Below, one piece after another: positions 21,765 through 34,379 of a stretch of DNA of 64,000 bases; the stretch's first letter is position 1, and the number at the start of each line of letters is the position of its first letter. Source of the stretch: Sipunculus nudus (taxonomy: Eukaryota > Annelida > Sipuncula > Golfingiida > Sipunculidae); NCBI GenBank assembly GCA_026874595.1, contig CM049310.1, positions 80,345,056 to 80,409,055 of the forward strand, read 5' to 3'. The position numbers were made by a program, and so were the translations under genes. The notes under the pieces are model-generated. The model worked only from the letters and a program-made list of their open reading frames with translations, ran no database searches and was not told the DNA's origin.

Positions 21765-23665
21765 TAAACCAGCGGTGACACTGAAATGTACAAAGTATCA
21801 TTTGTTAATTTCATGTGCCTTGACACACCTGTTTGCACCGACAGACAAGGTGAACTTTGCTTACAGGTTCACTAAGTTTATTCCTTTTATTTTAAATGTT
21901 TATGATACATTGTAGATAGAATTTAATCTTATTTTATTTTCAAATATACAATAGTCCTTATAAAAATCACTATTAGATCTGGTAGAATGTATATCATTAT
22001 CAACGCAATACAATGTTCATTCTAATGGTATATATGTACTGATGGAATTTTTATTGGTAATGACTATATATAAGTAAAATTTTAAAAGTGCTTTATGTTG
22101 AGTCCAAAGTAAGACACCAGTACTGCTAGATAGCTCACACTAAGGTGAATGAAAATTTCCATTTTTTTCTTTTAAATGTTTATCCTTTTATTTAAACTAT
22201 ATTAGAAACTTAATTTGAACAGAACCATTATCACAAGTGCAACAAAGAATAAGATATTCTAAGCCACTTGTCATATAAACTAACTGTAAGCGTATTTTAA
22301 TATATTTTAAATAAATCACAAAAGTTATATGCTTGAACAGAATTTGTTGTATATTTGAAGTTATCATTATACCTATATCTTGCTAGAGAAAATGCTCCTT
22401 CGCGTCCCATATTGACAGTACTGGAAAGTGAGTGTAATAATAGAACATTACGCAGTTGTCCATATAAAATTTGATATTTAACCTCTTATATATCTTCAGC
22501 TAACATGTATTTAATCACATCTTATAAAATGTTATATTTCCTTCCAATCTCTGGTATTGGCGGAATTGTAAACTGGAATTACAGGTTGGACAGTAGGTAT
22601 AGTTACCCGTTTATCACAAAAAAAATATTTATACTATTATTATGTCATTTGGTCAAGAACAAGTTTTTATCACATTTTATCGCATTCGCTTTGCAGAATC
22701 TCTATTATCAACACCCCCCATTAAAGAAAACACACATATACACACTCACACACACGCACCTAAAAGTTACTAAGTTTTACGTGTACCAAACACATATTGC
22801 ATATATACTTATACTTATAGTAGTACACGGTTTGATAAAAACATCAGGTCATAGCAAATAGTGTCACTATTAATATTCTGAGCATATTCTTTTGGCCTAA
22901 TTAGTCAAATGTTTGTTGAAAAAAAGTAGTCCGCCGCAGTTTGTAATCTACCCCCCGTAATGACCTATTTTGTGACGGTTTTAGTCCGAATAGCGGCTAA
23001 ACTGATCAAGCTGAAGGTACTTGGTTGTAATTTTCTTTTTTGAATAATAATAATTGTAAATTTCTTAGTCGCTATTTTTGAGCGACAAATATTTCAAAAA
23101 CACTTTTTCTGTATTAATGTTAAAATCAGATGAAGCACCATACCACATTTTGCTTGAATTGCACAATTTATTTATTTTATACATCGAACAAGTTTTCTTT
23201 TGTTGTTCCTTTATATTAGGCGAAATAAGTATAAAGTCATCTATCGCTTATTCCGTCGCCGAACGGGGTTTTCAAACCATTTCACGGCAGAGAGATAAAA
23301 ATCCACTATCGAGAATGAAGCGCCATCTAGTGTCTGCTAATACCATGCGATCCGTCGTCCGATCGACTGTGTTTAACAAATTAGTAACCCGAAACATTAT
23401 TAATAATACATATATATTTTATAAACATAAAATATAAAAATTACGGTGTAATACTGGTAAGGAACAATGGTATATTCTTACCTTCCTATCAGGAATTAGA
23501 TATAAATCTATGATTGTTGAAACATGAAAAAGTGGACGCTCGGAACCATAAAATAAAATTATGCTTAAAATGGCTCAAGGACGACCCCAGGAAATCTATA
23601 ATTTAAATAAGAGAAAAATAACAAACGATACACCGCACTTCCGCCATCTTACGTGAACCGAAATG

Positions 23666-24799
23666 CCTTAATATTAATTTTTATTTTTTTTTTTAATTTT
23701 TTGTTGTTGAATTTAACCGCTTTCATTTGATGATTGCTAGCTTAACTAAGTATATGTATATCTGCAAAATTCCATTTCGATTTCGGTATAATTGACTGGC
23801 ATTATCACACGCTTCTTCTTATTTTATATCCTGGTCTTGACCAGGCCCGATGACTACTGCACCTGTTCGCCCTGAGTGTGTAATCTCCCCATTGCTGGGT
23901 CACACCACCGAGGAACCCATGGTGGGCGCAATCGTTAGTGAGTAATTTCTATAACTTCTTGAAGCATTTGGTGCCAAATTAGGGCTCTCAACTTTAGGAG
24001 TTCTATGGAGTCCAGCAACGAATCAGATTAGGTTGGACTAAATTTCATCAAAAATATCTCACCACGCATTAAATGGATTCATTGACGGTGTCTTAATGCA
24101 CAATAAAAAAAACAATTCCGGTTCCAAAACAATATTCAAGCAGCAGAAGGGCCTCGTTATGTTTTGAAGAACATACAACTGGCCAATACAACAAACATTC
24201 ACAAGGAAATGCACAATACATTGAATGACTTTATAACTTAGTAAGGTTAGATTATGATATCATGAGTCGATGTAATTACTTACTCATTCAAGAGTCAATA
24301 GAGAATCAAAATATTAGTATTAAAATAATGGTACAGTCTAAAATTGGACGAGCGATGATCGATTATTAATACATTATTTTATGTACCTTCTTTATTACAG
24401 AGGAATCGGATGTTGAGAACTACATTTATACCTAATTTATCGACCGAGTAGTCGACTTGTACATCACTTTAAGAGGTCACGGTAACGGCCAGGTTGTTGT
24501 CACTTGTTCCTTTCACAAGGTTCATTTATAATACTGTAGCCCCTTTTTGTCCTATCTTTGCGATCGATCATGTAAAAATGCAACAAAAATAATCGATTAT
24601 GAAAGAAAACGATTATTTGGTTCGACAATAGTGTCCAATGAAAGAGTTACTTGAACACCTTATTTTCACTCGACAGTACAAAATACAACACAAAAGTTTA
24701 TTAATAGTCCGTGGCGTCAATTTATCTTCAAAAGGAGGGGGGGAGGATTCGCATGCGTGAGATGGTAATTGGTGTAACTTTTTTTATAAACACAATATA

Positions 24800-24850
<51 letters not shown>

Positions 24851-26677
24851 TTTTATTGTCTATATGTGACACATTCCAAATATATTAAGACTGAGTATAA
24901 GTTTTTTTTAAAGTAAGGTTTTATTTTTCCAGTATTCTATACCAGGTTTTGATAAACTTGTATATTTAATAGTAAACTCAGAAAGTCTATATTTCTAATT
25001 ATTAGTATATTTCATTTCCATTATATAAATATTAGTCTCTGAAATGCAGGGGGATGATTACATTGTCCACCACCACCCCTTTGCTGAAAGGTGGGGGGAG
25101 GAGGGGGTATATACCCCACCCCCTGCATTGACGGCGATGACGCCCCTGTTTTTGACATTATTTGTTACAAGTATCATCAATCACTAGGGTTATTATCAAA
25201 TCCTGCAAATATTCTTAAGAGAGCAACAATGAAAGCAAGCCACCAAAGGTAAGCCATATGTCTTTAATCAAACGTCAGCTACTGCCTACTCGTAGCTGCT
25301 TTCATCAGGTCAACCAAGAGGGCAGGTACCTGAGGCCATTCACGATCCAGTTTGTACATGGTCCGGTGACGGCCTTTCACGACATGGTCTTGTTCCGGTT
25401 GGGTGCTTCGGATAAACCAACGTAATCCCGGAGTAACGAGTCAAGGCTACCTTCAGTTTTTATTACCCCCGCCTGCCCCCCCCCCCATCCGGGAGCGGTA
25501 TCAAAGACTTAATTACATGTTACCTCTGCATTGGATTAATTAACCACTCGTTTCAACTGGATGATAAACTCTTATACCTGTAGCTCATGATATATAATAA
25601 TATGAATAAAATACTTGAGATATACATGATTTAAAGCTATAAAACATAAAAAAATAAACAGTCGCAAAAAACTCACCTTGTCATTACATATATTGATTTT
25701 AGCTTATATATATATAACCAAAGAGTATGACACATTATTAACGAGCGTAACATAAGCTTAAATTTATACAAAGGTTCAATCTAATAGGATAAACCAAAAA
25801 AAAAGATAAAAAATACATTTAGAATTAAACAATGAAAACATTATGGTAATCTGAAATCGTATCTTATGAATGAAATCGATTTTAATTTACCCCCAGGGGT
25901 AATATTAATTTTTACCTGAAATCGAATTCCTAGTTCCGGTGATCTGAATGCAGTTCAAGTTACCGGGAGTTACCTTTTACGGGGGTAACTGAGCTCATTA
26001 CACCTGGTGTTGAAGACGTGCATGCCCAGGCCAGGTAAATGCTAGGTCCAACGAAAACACATTGGGAGCCCGTTGTTCCCGTAAAGAGGCAGCGACTGTG
26101 GTGGTATTTTGTGTACCGTACAATTTACCTGTCACTTGAACCGAATGGTTTAAAAGGGAAGTACGAAAATTTAGACAGTGGATACGTCTATTTTGAGTTC
26201 TGATGTACCCAGAATTAAAGGTAACGTATTTTACTCCCAATCATACCAAGTATTATCTGTTTTCTTGTCCTGAATGTAAATTTAGCTCGAGCGACTTTAG
26301 AATCTGTCCAGTAGGTTAGATGGACAAAGATAATTATAAAAATACTATAACTACTAAAATTGTGAGAGAAGACGGATTAGAGTATAAATGGGTCTATAAT
26401 GAACGTCGGAGCTGCAACGGGGCGTCAATAGGGGGGGGGGGATTGATCAGTGTATTCATCACCCCCTATTAAGACAATAATACATATATAGTGCAAATGA
26501 AATATATATAAAAATAGAATGATAGACTCTGGTTCCATTCATGATTTTACTATACTATATCTAAACCTGGTTTGAAACTTATACTGGAAACATAATACTT
26601 TTTTCTAAAATGTATTTATTAATTGTAATATATTTGAAATGTAATTGAGTACATATATTTGAAATGTGCCATACAGA

Positions 26678-26679
<2 letters not shown>
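23666..26679. other. Intergenic DNA without recognisable genes
   Basis: No supported coding region. A candidate element at about 24717-25140 has loosely inverted ends (GTGGCGTCAATTT..GGAGGGGGGG left; CCCCACCCCCTGCATTGACGGCGATGACGCCCC right) and contains a TA tract at 24806-24848. A moderately GC-rich segment at about 25270-25440 looks less repetitive than its surroundings but gives no recognisable protein. A GGGGCGTCAATAGGGGGGGG motif at 26418 resembles the left end of the same kind of element. Confidence 0.5.

Positions 26680-26765
<86 letters not shown>
26680..26765. repeat. Compound (TA)n(TG)n microsatellite
   Basis: About 20 TA units run directly into about 22 TG units, then a CGCG and C10-11 run. 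ORFs called across this tract in several frames are artefacts of the repeat. Confidence 0.95.
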
Positions 26766-26770
<5 letters not shown>

Positions 26771-29634
26771 CACCCCCCCCCCCTTGGAAGAAAAATTGAC
26801 GCAAATGGCAACGGCAGAAATCAAACTAATCAGTCGATGTGCATGCATATAGGATCACCGTTGGACAGGTAGCGTAGGGCAAATTCTAAATTTGGGGGAT
26901 TTTAGCTTACTGTATAATTTTTTGGTCAAGTGGTCATATAATGTTTAACTGTTTGGGTTAACTGTGCTGGTAATAATGATGATTTTCTGTGAGTTTTATG
27001 TATTATTCCATCACCATCTAAAACCAATAGATCGTGATGGACATGTCCGCGTGCCTGGGCAGTGTTAACCCACACTCCGCTGGCATGACACTGAAGTGGT
27101 TTCTGGTTTTGTGTACACTTTCAAGGTGAATTTCGGCTATGTCATTTGCGCAGGTTTTAGGCATCACTGTTCCGCAGGTTTTATGTAAATTATTTACCAG
27201 TATTTTTGTATTTGTATAAATAAGTAGAGTAAATATTTTATCACAAAATTAAAGTTTGGTGTTTTTTCTTCCTAACCAAATAAGAAGGAATATTTTAAAA
27301 GGGTTTATTAAATAAAAAAAAATTAAATCAATTAAAAAAATGAAACATTTATTTTGCGGAAAGTATAAGTCAGATATAATTTAAAATTATGTATAGATGA
27401 TTTAATAACGTGAACATTAAACAGTCCGAGGAAATATTTCTTATAGGTCTATACTATTAAGTGTAATTGCTAAAACGTTAAGGTTTTATTTGAAATCGAT
27501 TTTAAATATTGTCAGCTCATCTTGCAAAAAAAACTGAAGGACGGTTTTGAAATCTATACTTCAATTAACATATATGTATAACTTAAAACTATATATATAA
27601 CATTCTCTTTTCGAGAGAAAAAAAAACTTGTTCAAAACAAACCTCTTTCAGTTAGGATTGTGCATTGGGACTATCGGTATTACTTGTCTCCACACTCTAA
27701 CTTCAAAATCAAATTCATCGTTGTAAAAGAAAAAAGTCTTCTCTCTACATTAAACGTACGCATGTACTTTTTATTTCAAATATTTTATTAAGTCCTTACA
27801 AAAAAATTCATGTGCATGCAAATGTGTCTTGAACCACTGTCTTCTATCATGTTTCAATGGCCTATATATACACGCCTATACGCCTATATGTTCACTATAT
27901 TTATACCCTCGCGATTATTGTATTTAGAAGCTCCCGCGCATTTAGGGAAAGGGTTTCTTTACCAACAATTTCCGAAACAGGAGAGTCGCATACCTCTGTG
28001 CTGTGAATAGGATTCTGTAGTGTTAACAACTTCGTTTATTCACTGCCGATGACGAACAATAGTGTCACAGTCACATCATTAGTCTCAGTTGTTACGCGCT
28101 ATACAGGGGTTCTTTCTAGCAGAGTCGCACTCGAGTTCATTTACCAGTATATAATTTTGCTTTGGTTTGAACGGCTGATGGGACAGGTTACTGAGGTTAG
28201 TGGAGGATAATGTCAACGTGACCATAAACCAGCTGATAGTTTACACCTAGTTTGCACTCGTTGACCTGGATTATGGCTTCATCCAAAGCATGTACTTCTT
28301 GTGAACTTTGTGTTTGTATGATATAAATTAATAATCCTGAATATCCTGTGTGCATTGAACCTGATCAGAATGCAAAATCCTCTAGTGTGACAAAAAAATA
28401 ATGAAAATAAAATATGTAAAGCCATACTATTGTTAATATATGAAATGTAAAAATATTTGTGCAGTTGTGATTGAAACATGCATCAAGCTGAATATTAGGG
28501 AATTTTAAGCTGTTGAATTAGGGTTTAACTTTGTTCTCCCATTTTATTATGTTTAACACATTATGCAGACAGCTATATTACAACCGACGGCGGTGACACT
28601 GGACCGTTGTCATGCAGCTCCTCTCAGGACGCCTCTTTTCCAATACACGCCATCTCCGTACGAAGTAAGGTACGATCATATAAAGTGCATACTTTAAACA
28701 ACCATTCCATCAAATATGGATTCAAGCGACTGTGGCTGAAAATATCCATTTTGTATTGAAATGTCTAATGTCATTTTCCATATTCACCGATAAATCCTGA
28801 GACCTTTGATGTTATTTCGCGAGAGTCCATCACAGTGCCATCTTTTAGAAATTACCTCATTGAACTCGGCTCATGGAAAATCCATCCTGTGCGAATCCTG
28901 AAACCTTGGAAAAGCTGAAATTTAGAATGGGCAATATAATTTTAATTGGATTCAGTATAAATCGAAGGGCGAATACAGACAAAACGAATTTGAAAGCTTC
29001 AATTTGGTTTTGATATACCGCAAATAGCTGAAAGCAGCCATACAGAATCGTTGCCCCATGCGAAGAATGTATGGCGCCCAGTCAGCTGGGTAGGTAGGTG
29101 TATTGACATAAGACGGTAAATAAATGTTTTTGGTAAAAATACTGTTGTCCGTCAAGGATGGTTTCAATGAGTCTATTAGACAAGGAAAGAAAACCAGAAT
29201 ACCATCCAGAGAAACACTGAAATTATTTCACGAAGAGATAAATTTGCCCAAAATGTGTATCTCTATTGATGACCAGTATCATTAACTAATACAGACTTCA
29301 AAATTCTTGTAAATGCCCTGACTACACGCTCACAAAGCGTAAAATCTGAAGCAGATCATGTTGAATCATTAGAGGGATAATATAGCCTTTATTGATAAGA
29401 CCTGTCGATGACTTTATTGCCTTAGCACAGTTGCGATGAAAAGGGTGCTATTATTCTGTCTTGAAGGAAATCGTTACAAATTGTGAATGAAAATCATCTT
29501 AGAAATTTAAAATGTTTATTTGTTTCTGTATCATGACCTTATTGGGCTATAGTGACTGGATTAAGATATCAAAATTATAAAGACAGTAACTTTTAAGTTT
29601 TATTATTGTTTTCGGCAATACCCACTCAAATATA
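26766..29634. other. Intergenic DNA without recognisable genes
   Basis: AT-rich, with short ORFs only. The inverse strand of about 28690-28860 resembles part of the A/B duplicated blocks (CGCGAAATAACATCA, CAGGATTTATCGG, CAGCCACAGTCGCTTGAATCC), so a third, diverged fragment of that repeat is present. Confidence 0.5.
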
Positions 29635-29800
29635 CAGTGAAAACTGGTCTAACGGACACCTCACTTAAACGGACAACTGGCTATAACGGACAAGATAGTT
29701 CAGTCCCTTCCAAATTCCCTATATGTTATGTACAAGGGAACCTCTATAAGGCGGACACCTCACTACTGCGGACAACGGGACAGCGGATTTCAACTCAAAC
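29635..29800. mobile_element. pogo/Tigger-like element end (partial)
   Basis: CAGTGAAAACTGGTCTAACGG follows TA, and a second GAACCTCTATAAGGCGGACA motif lies 110 bp further on. These match the CAGTGAAA..CTnnTATAACGGACA style of pogo/Tigger termini. No matching right end was found nearby, so this is a truncated copy. Confidence 0.5.
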
Positions 29801-29984
29801 CAACTTTCTAAGAGTAAATGAATCTGACAAATATGGACACGATACGCCATCTCCGGCGGACACTGATCACTCGCCCCGGGTGACATCAAAGGCCACCGGT
29901 TCTGTAGTTGTTCCCGAGACTAGAACACAAAAGATTATGCGACTCTGTTTTGGGGGGTACAATTAATATTATATCTCACCTACT

Positions 29985-30190
29985 ATATATTTTCAGCAAA
30001 TTCCATGCATATCTAATGAGGTCAGAGGTCCCCACACTTTGGTGGCACTACCCTGACTTACCAAAAATCTTATATATTTTCTTGTCTCCTGAATGACGAG
30101 TATTAACGAATAGTGTCTCACTTGATTTCATACTAAGCAAATTCAGGCATATTTAATGAGGTCAGAGGTCACAACGGGCGTATTTTGCAC
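29985..30190. repeat. Two units of the GCATATTTAATGAGGTCAGAGG repeat
   Basis: CATGCATATCTAATGAGGTC..CACTTTGG and AGGCATATTTAATGAGGTC recur about 145 bp apart and match the tandem units at 42977-43380. Confidence 0.65.
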
Positions 30191-33100
30191 TCTTTGCGGG
30201 GCTCTTGTATAGGTTTGTTATAGACTTACAGAGTTTGGTTTGCTTTCTAAGCAGTTATGCAAGGTAGTTGGACTGATCCAGTGAATTGGCGAAATCAAAT
30301 AATTTTAGAATGCATGTTTATCAGGGCACTAGATTAAAATAACGGGCTATGTTAGTACATGCAATATGGGGTGTATTTCCTTAATCAGCAGAGAATTCGG
30401 GTCCTTAATTAGTCCCGTGTTCATTAGGTATTGTCTTAATTATCCTCTCATTCATTACGGAACATCAAAGCACAATCTCTCCATTATATCCTTCCCATAA
30501 CATTCATTTAAATAACCATGAAGATGTTAATGAATTAATACTTATTTATTACACATCTTAGGGTGTCACACACCATATAAATAAAACCATTGTGGGGGCT
30601 CTATCGTAAATTGGCTTTAATGTATCAAAGCTTCCACGATATCCATACAAATACCACTGATTTGGAAATATCACGTGGAATTGCCTGCACTTTGTTTTAG
30701 TACACCTTAAATTACCAGGATCTCGGTAGGTTTCAATCCATTATACCACGAGCTTTTATAAAGAGCATCCATTTTTCAAGAGGGTTAATTGACCCATCTA
30801 GGGACTCATTTAAGGTTATGTTAATGTTACTGAACGTGAGTAATGTGATCTCGTTTCACTGTTTGTTGATCGTATTACCACTGTCAGGCCAACTTTAGGC
30901 GCCGGTTGTTCACCAAAAACACCTTCTTCAGATCTGATGGGTTTATCCAAATTATCACTTTGTTTTCCGGTAGCGCTCATTTGCAGGACATGGCATTCGT
31001 TTTAAGTATATAAACATGTCAACTTACGGACAGTAATTGCGCAGGGATACCTGAGCGCCAGGCTTTGATATCGAACACCAAATCGTGTCCCTGGTCAAAC
31101 AGCATTAACGCAGAGTCTGTTAAAATCTCATTCCATGCAGGGATTGTGGTCAACACAGCTTGACAACTGCTGGAAATCGACCAGTGTTGTTGATCACACG
31201 AGACTGAACGGAAGGCTCGTTATAGCAATCAGGGAGGTTATATGATTCAACATATTAAAGCCAGAAAACATACTGTAAGTACTTATCTAAACTTTCTGAT
31301 ATTTCCAGATATCACATTTCCCGATTTCTCACACAAATCGTAATTTTTGGTCGGTTTAATTATATGTACCTAGACACCACAGTTTTATTATATCCGCCTA
31401 TCAAATCATGTTGTCTGATTAGGAATTTCCCAGCTTAACTACCACGGCTTTCAGAGTCATGGTCTCTTTTCTTCGTTTAACATATTGTTTTGGTTAGCTG
31501 AGTGTTGATAAATACAGTTCACGTGTGTCTGTTTACTATAACAATACCAATAGACAGGATACATTGCACGCGCATGTGCGAAAACTTGCCTTCAAGGAAG
31601 GAAGATGTATTTGTCGTGATTAACAAGTTAATTAAATTTTATTAATGATGCGCGCCATCTGGATTAATGTAGTAGTACATTATGCTATGTTTATGTTTTT
31701 CATTGTCCTATTACTCGAACCCGTTATCAGTTTATTTCTACTGCCTGTTGGCGCAAAGAGAGCATTTCAGAGCAAAATCGTGGCAGATACTATAATATTT
31801 CCTGAACAAAAATTTATTTCATTTATACTTAATATGCTCAATAAAAGAATTGTCACCTTTCACTACGAAGTCCGCGGGCGTGGTCAGGTTTTCCTTTATG
31901 AGAAATTGTTTTTTTTAATTCCCTGAAATATGTAACATCACTGTTGGAGCTTGGAACAACAGGAGAATAAAATGGATATTATGATGATTTAAAAATGACA
32001 TAGTAAATTGGGATACCTGAAATGTGTTCAGTAAAAGGCGCTGGTTTAAGGCTTTGGGCTCAGATCCAACTCTTGCCCGTGCACTTCAGATTGACTGTTC
32101 GATATCCCTAATCTAACTAGATTTTCTTAGATCAATAATACTTTTTTTTTATCTATTTTCAATGCTTTAAAGATTAACAGAGGCGTAAGGCAATATTAGA
32201 ATGTTGAAATTAGAGGTTACAATTAGGTTAAAAAAAGGTTACAGTTAGAATGAAAACTGAGCAAGATATTCAAAGATGTGATGTAGACATAGAAGTGTCT
32301 CAAAATTTGTTGGAAATATAAAATTATTATTTACAGTAAAGGGAGGCGAGCATCTCAGTAGAAAACTAGGAGAATCTCGGGAGAGACTGCGGATGTTGAC
32401 ATTATGATCTGGAACTGTTGTCTGAGCCTACGTGTATGCCTCCGCCAGAACACTAATTAAATTTCCGCGTGTTAATCATAGTGTAACGGTTCAAATGACA
32501 TAATGCATAGGTGTAGGCTAGAATAAAGACGGCCACGAACACCAATTAATATGCCGACCCTCGGCCGGGATAAAGAAATTGCCATATCTCATTATAGCGT
32601 AGAGACTTTTGAATGTAAAAGTAATATTATGGTGATCCAGATTACTTGCAAAGTGTAGTGGTTTCTTTCTTCGGTGTTACCCTAACCCAACAAGAATTTC
32701 GTCGAAACCTCATCATGTTTTTTTGGCGTAAAGTTGCTAACAGAATAACCAATCAAGTAATTCATCAAAAGAAAAACAGAGTTCAGCGCCACCTGGCGGA
32801 GATCTTAATAAAATCATACGTTTAATAACACATATACAAGATTTGAGTGACCCAGCATCGCTATTGAAGCTAAATTAAGTGAAACTCGGGTGTACAAGAG
32901 CTGTCTTTCAAAGCAGAACTGTTAAGAGGGTCATTTGGTCGAAGAGGCGAGGGGGCGGTGTTTGGGGTACAGACTTATTGATGTAGATTAATAACCCACA
33001 AGAAAGGGTTAATCTGACTGCATTACATTATTAATTTTCTTCCCCTTGAACAAGAGTTCACTTGATTGGCTCTCGGGGGCGTCGATTGTTTGTCGGTCAT

Positions 33101-33798
33101 AGCACTCGCTGATGGGAGCTGTATATACAGATCTGTCCGTGTGGTTCTGGTGGTGTCGCGGTGAGATGACCCGCGTCAAACACACCTTTGTCACTACAGG
33201 CTTGATCAAGCAAATTTAATCTTAATCCCGTTATGGATTCTACATTGAATTATTAATTCCAGGGCGTGATACGGAGGGAAAATTTCCTCCCAAATGTTGA
33301 TTAGTAGTGTCACATTACCCGCACGTTCCGAGGCAGAATTATAACTCTCAGTTCATGGGGAAACAGGTATGTGTTGCACACCTTAATAACGCAACAATTG
33401 CCTCAATAAACATATGGTATTGTTGTTAAGTTTTAAAATGCCGTGCTGGTTTGTTACTTACAAAATGTAATGTAAATGGTTGACACCTTTAAAAAAAAAA
33501 GACTAGCTCTGTGTAGGTTCTTGTACACAAGCTTTAAGGTGCTCGGCCCCTTTCCTTAGGTGTAAATGGAGCTGTTCCTCAGGTAGCTGTTCCCAGTGTG
33601 GTTCTCTGCATGTTTGCAGTAAAGTACATGAATTAGGTGATACCGGAGTTTCCTTGACAATTTTTTTTTTACATTGGTCTTTTGCAAATGGCGTATTATA
33701 TGTATATGCCATTAGGTTGGTAATCTTGAGACCCTTTGGTATGATATTGTTTCTTTTGCATTGGCTCATGAATTGATTCGGTCTAAATCAATTCCACT

Positions 33799-33800
<2 letters not shown>
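30191..33800. other. Intergenic DNA without recognisable genes
   Basis: No domain-bearing ORF. The ORF at 31645-31926 (+, 93 aa) has a hydrophobic N-terminal half but no match I recognise. A strong splice-donor-like CATACTGTAAGTACTT lies at about 31270 and could end a non-coding first exon; this is only a possibility. The minus ORF at 33503-33769 contains CKRNNIIPKGLKI, faintly reminiscent of retroelement proteins, but too weak to call. Confidence 0.4.

Positions 33801-33802
<2 letters not shown>

Positions 33803-33870
<68 letters not shown>
33803..33870. repeat. (TA)n microsatellite
   Basis: About 34 TA units. It lies at the 3' side of the Penelope-like remnant. Confidence 0.95.
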
Positions 33871-33872
<2 letters not shown>

Positions 33873-34379
33873 TAACGCCTATTTTTATTGCCAAGACACC
33901 AATGCAATGCATCGCTAATTAACACAGTGCAATTCAGGGAGTCGATTGAACGACCAAAATGAAAATAATTGATGGTTCATCAGGGGCCAGGGAAATTGGT
34001 TTCTCGGTTTTCAATCGCAAGTGCAGTCTGTCATTTGTATTAGCCACGAACCTTAAGATTTCATAAACATTGCTGACCAAAACAGATGTATGAATTATTC
34101 ATACTTGAATCACCAGTTTCTAAAACTGCTTAGAAAATTTGATATGTTTTTCTTCTTTAAATGGTTGTATGTATAAGCTGTTTGTGCGTTTCTCTCTTCA
34201 AATATATTTTTACCTGAGAATGCAGGTGATTAGTATTAACATTTATAACAGTAGTAACATTTATAACATTCGTATATGCCATATGTCTTATGTAATAATA
34301 AATGATTAACCATGTACAATGATTAAATATATAATACGCTCGTTCAATAAGATTACCGACTTGTCGCTTATGTGATGTA

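Larger units (their letters stand above)
17550..23665. repeat. Duplicated block B
   Basis: Diverged copy of 10365-14840 in the same orientation. Relative to A it carries about 950 bp extra at 17700-18650 (including a TTCATTCGTGC repeat copy at 18440-18680), a SWIM/YqaJ-type gene fragment region at about 19200-20340, a TA tract at 20980-21034 and a 381-bp MITE at 21384-21764. It lacks the palindromic insert and the 13975-14560 array of A. Identity is patchy, so the duplication is old. Confidence 0.75.

Noticed and set aside
21396-21801. Several Arg/Ala/Cys-rich ORFs (RLPRGKR, VCRAANA)
   Set aside because: Readings of the GCCGCGCGGC palindrome inside the MITE in different frames.
26579-26872. 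Several 60-90 aa ORFs in both strands rich in His-Thr, Ile-Tyr or Cys-Val
   Set aside because: They are translations of the (TA)n(TG)n microsatellite.
31645-31926. 93-aa ORF with hydrophobic N-terminus
   Set aside because: Hydrophobic runs are common in AT-rich DNA; no splice context or family recognised.
33503-33769. 88-aa minus ORF with CKRNNIIPKGLKI
   Set aside because: Suggestive of a retroelement protein but too short and without catalytic motifs, and on the wrong side to be part of the Penelope-like coding region.
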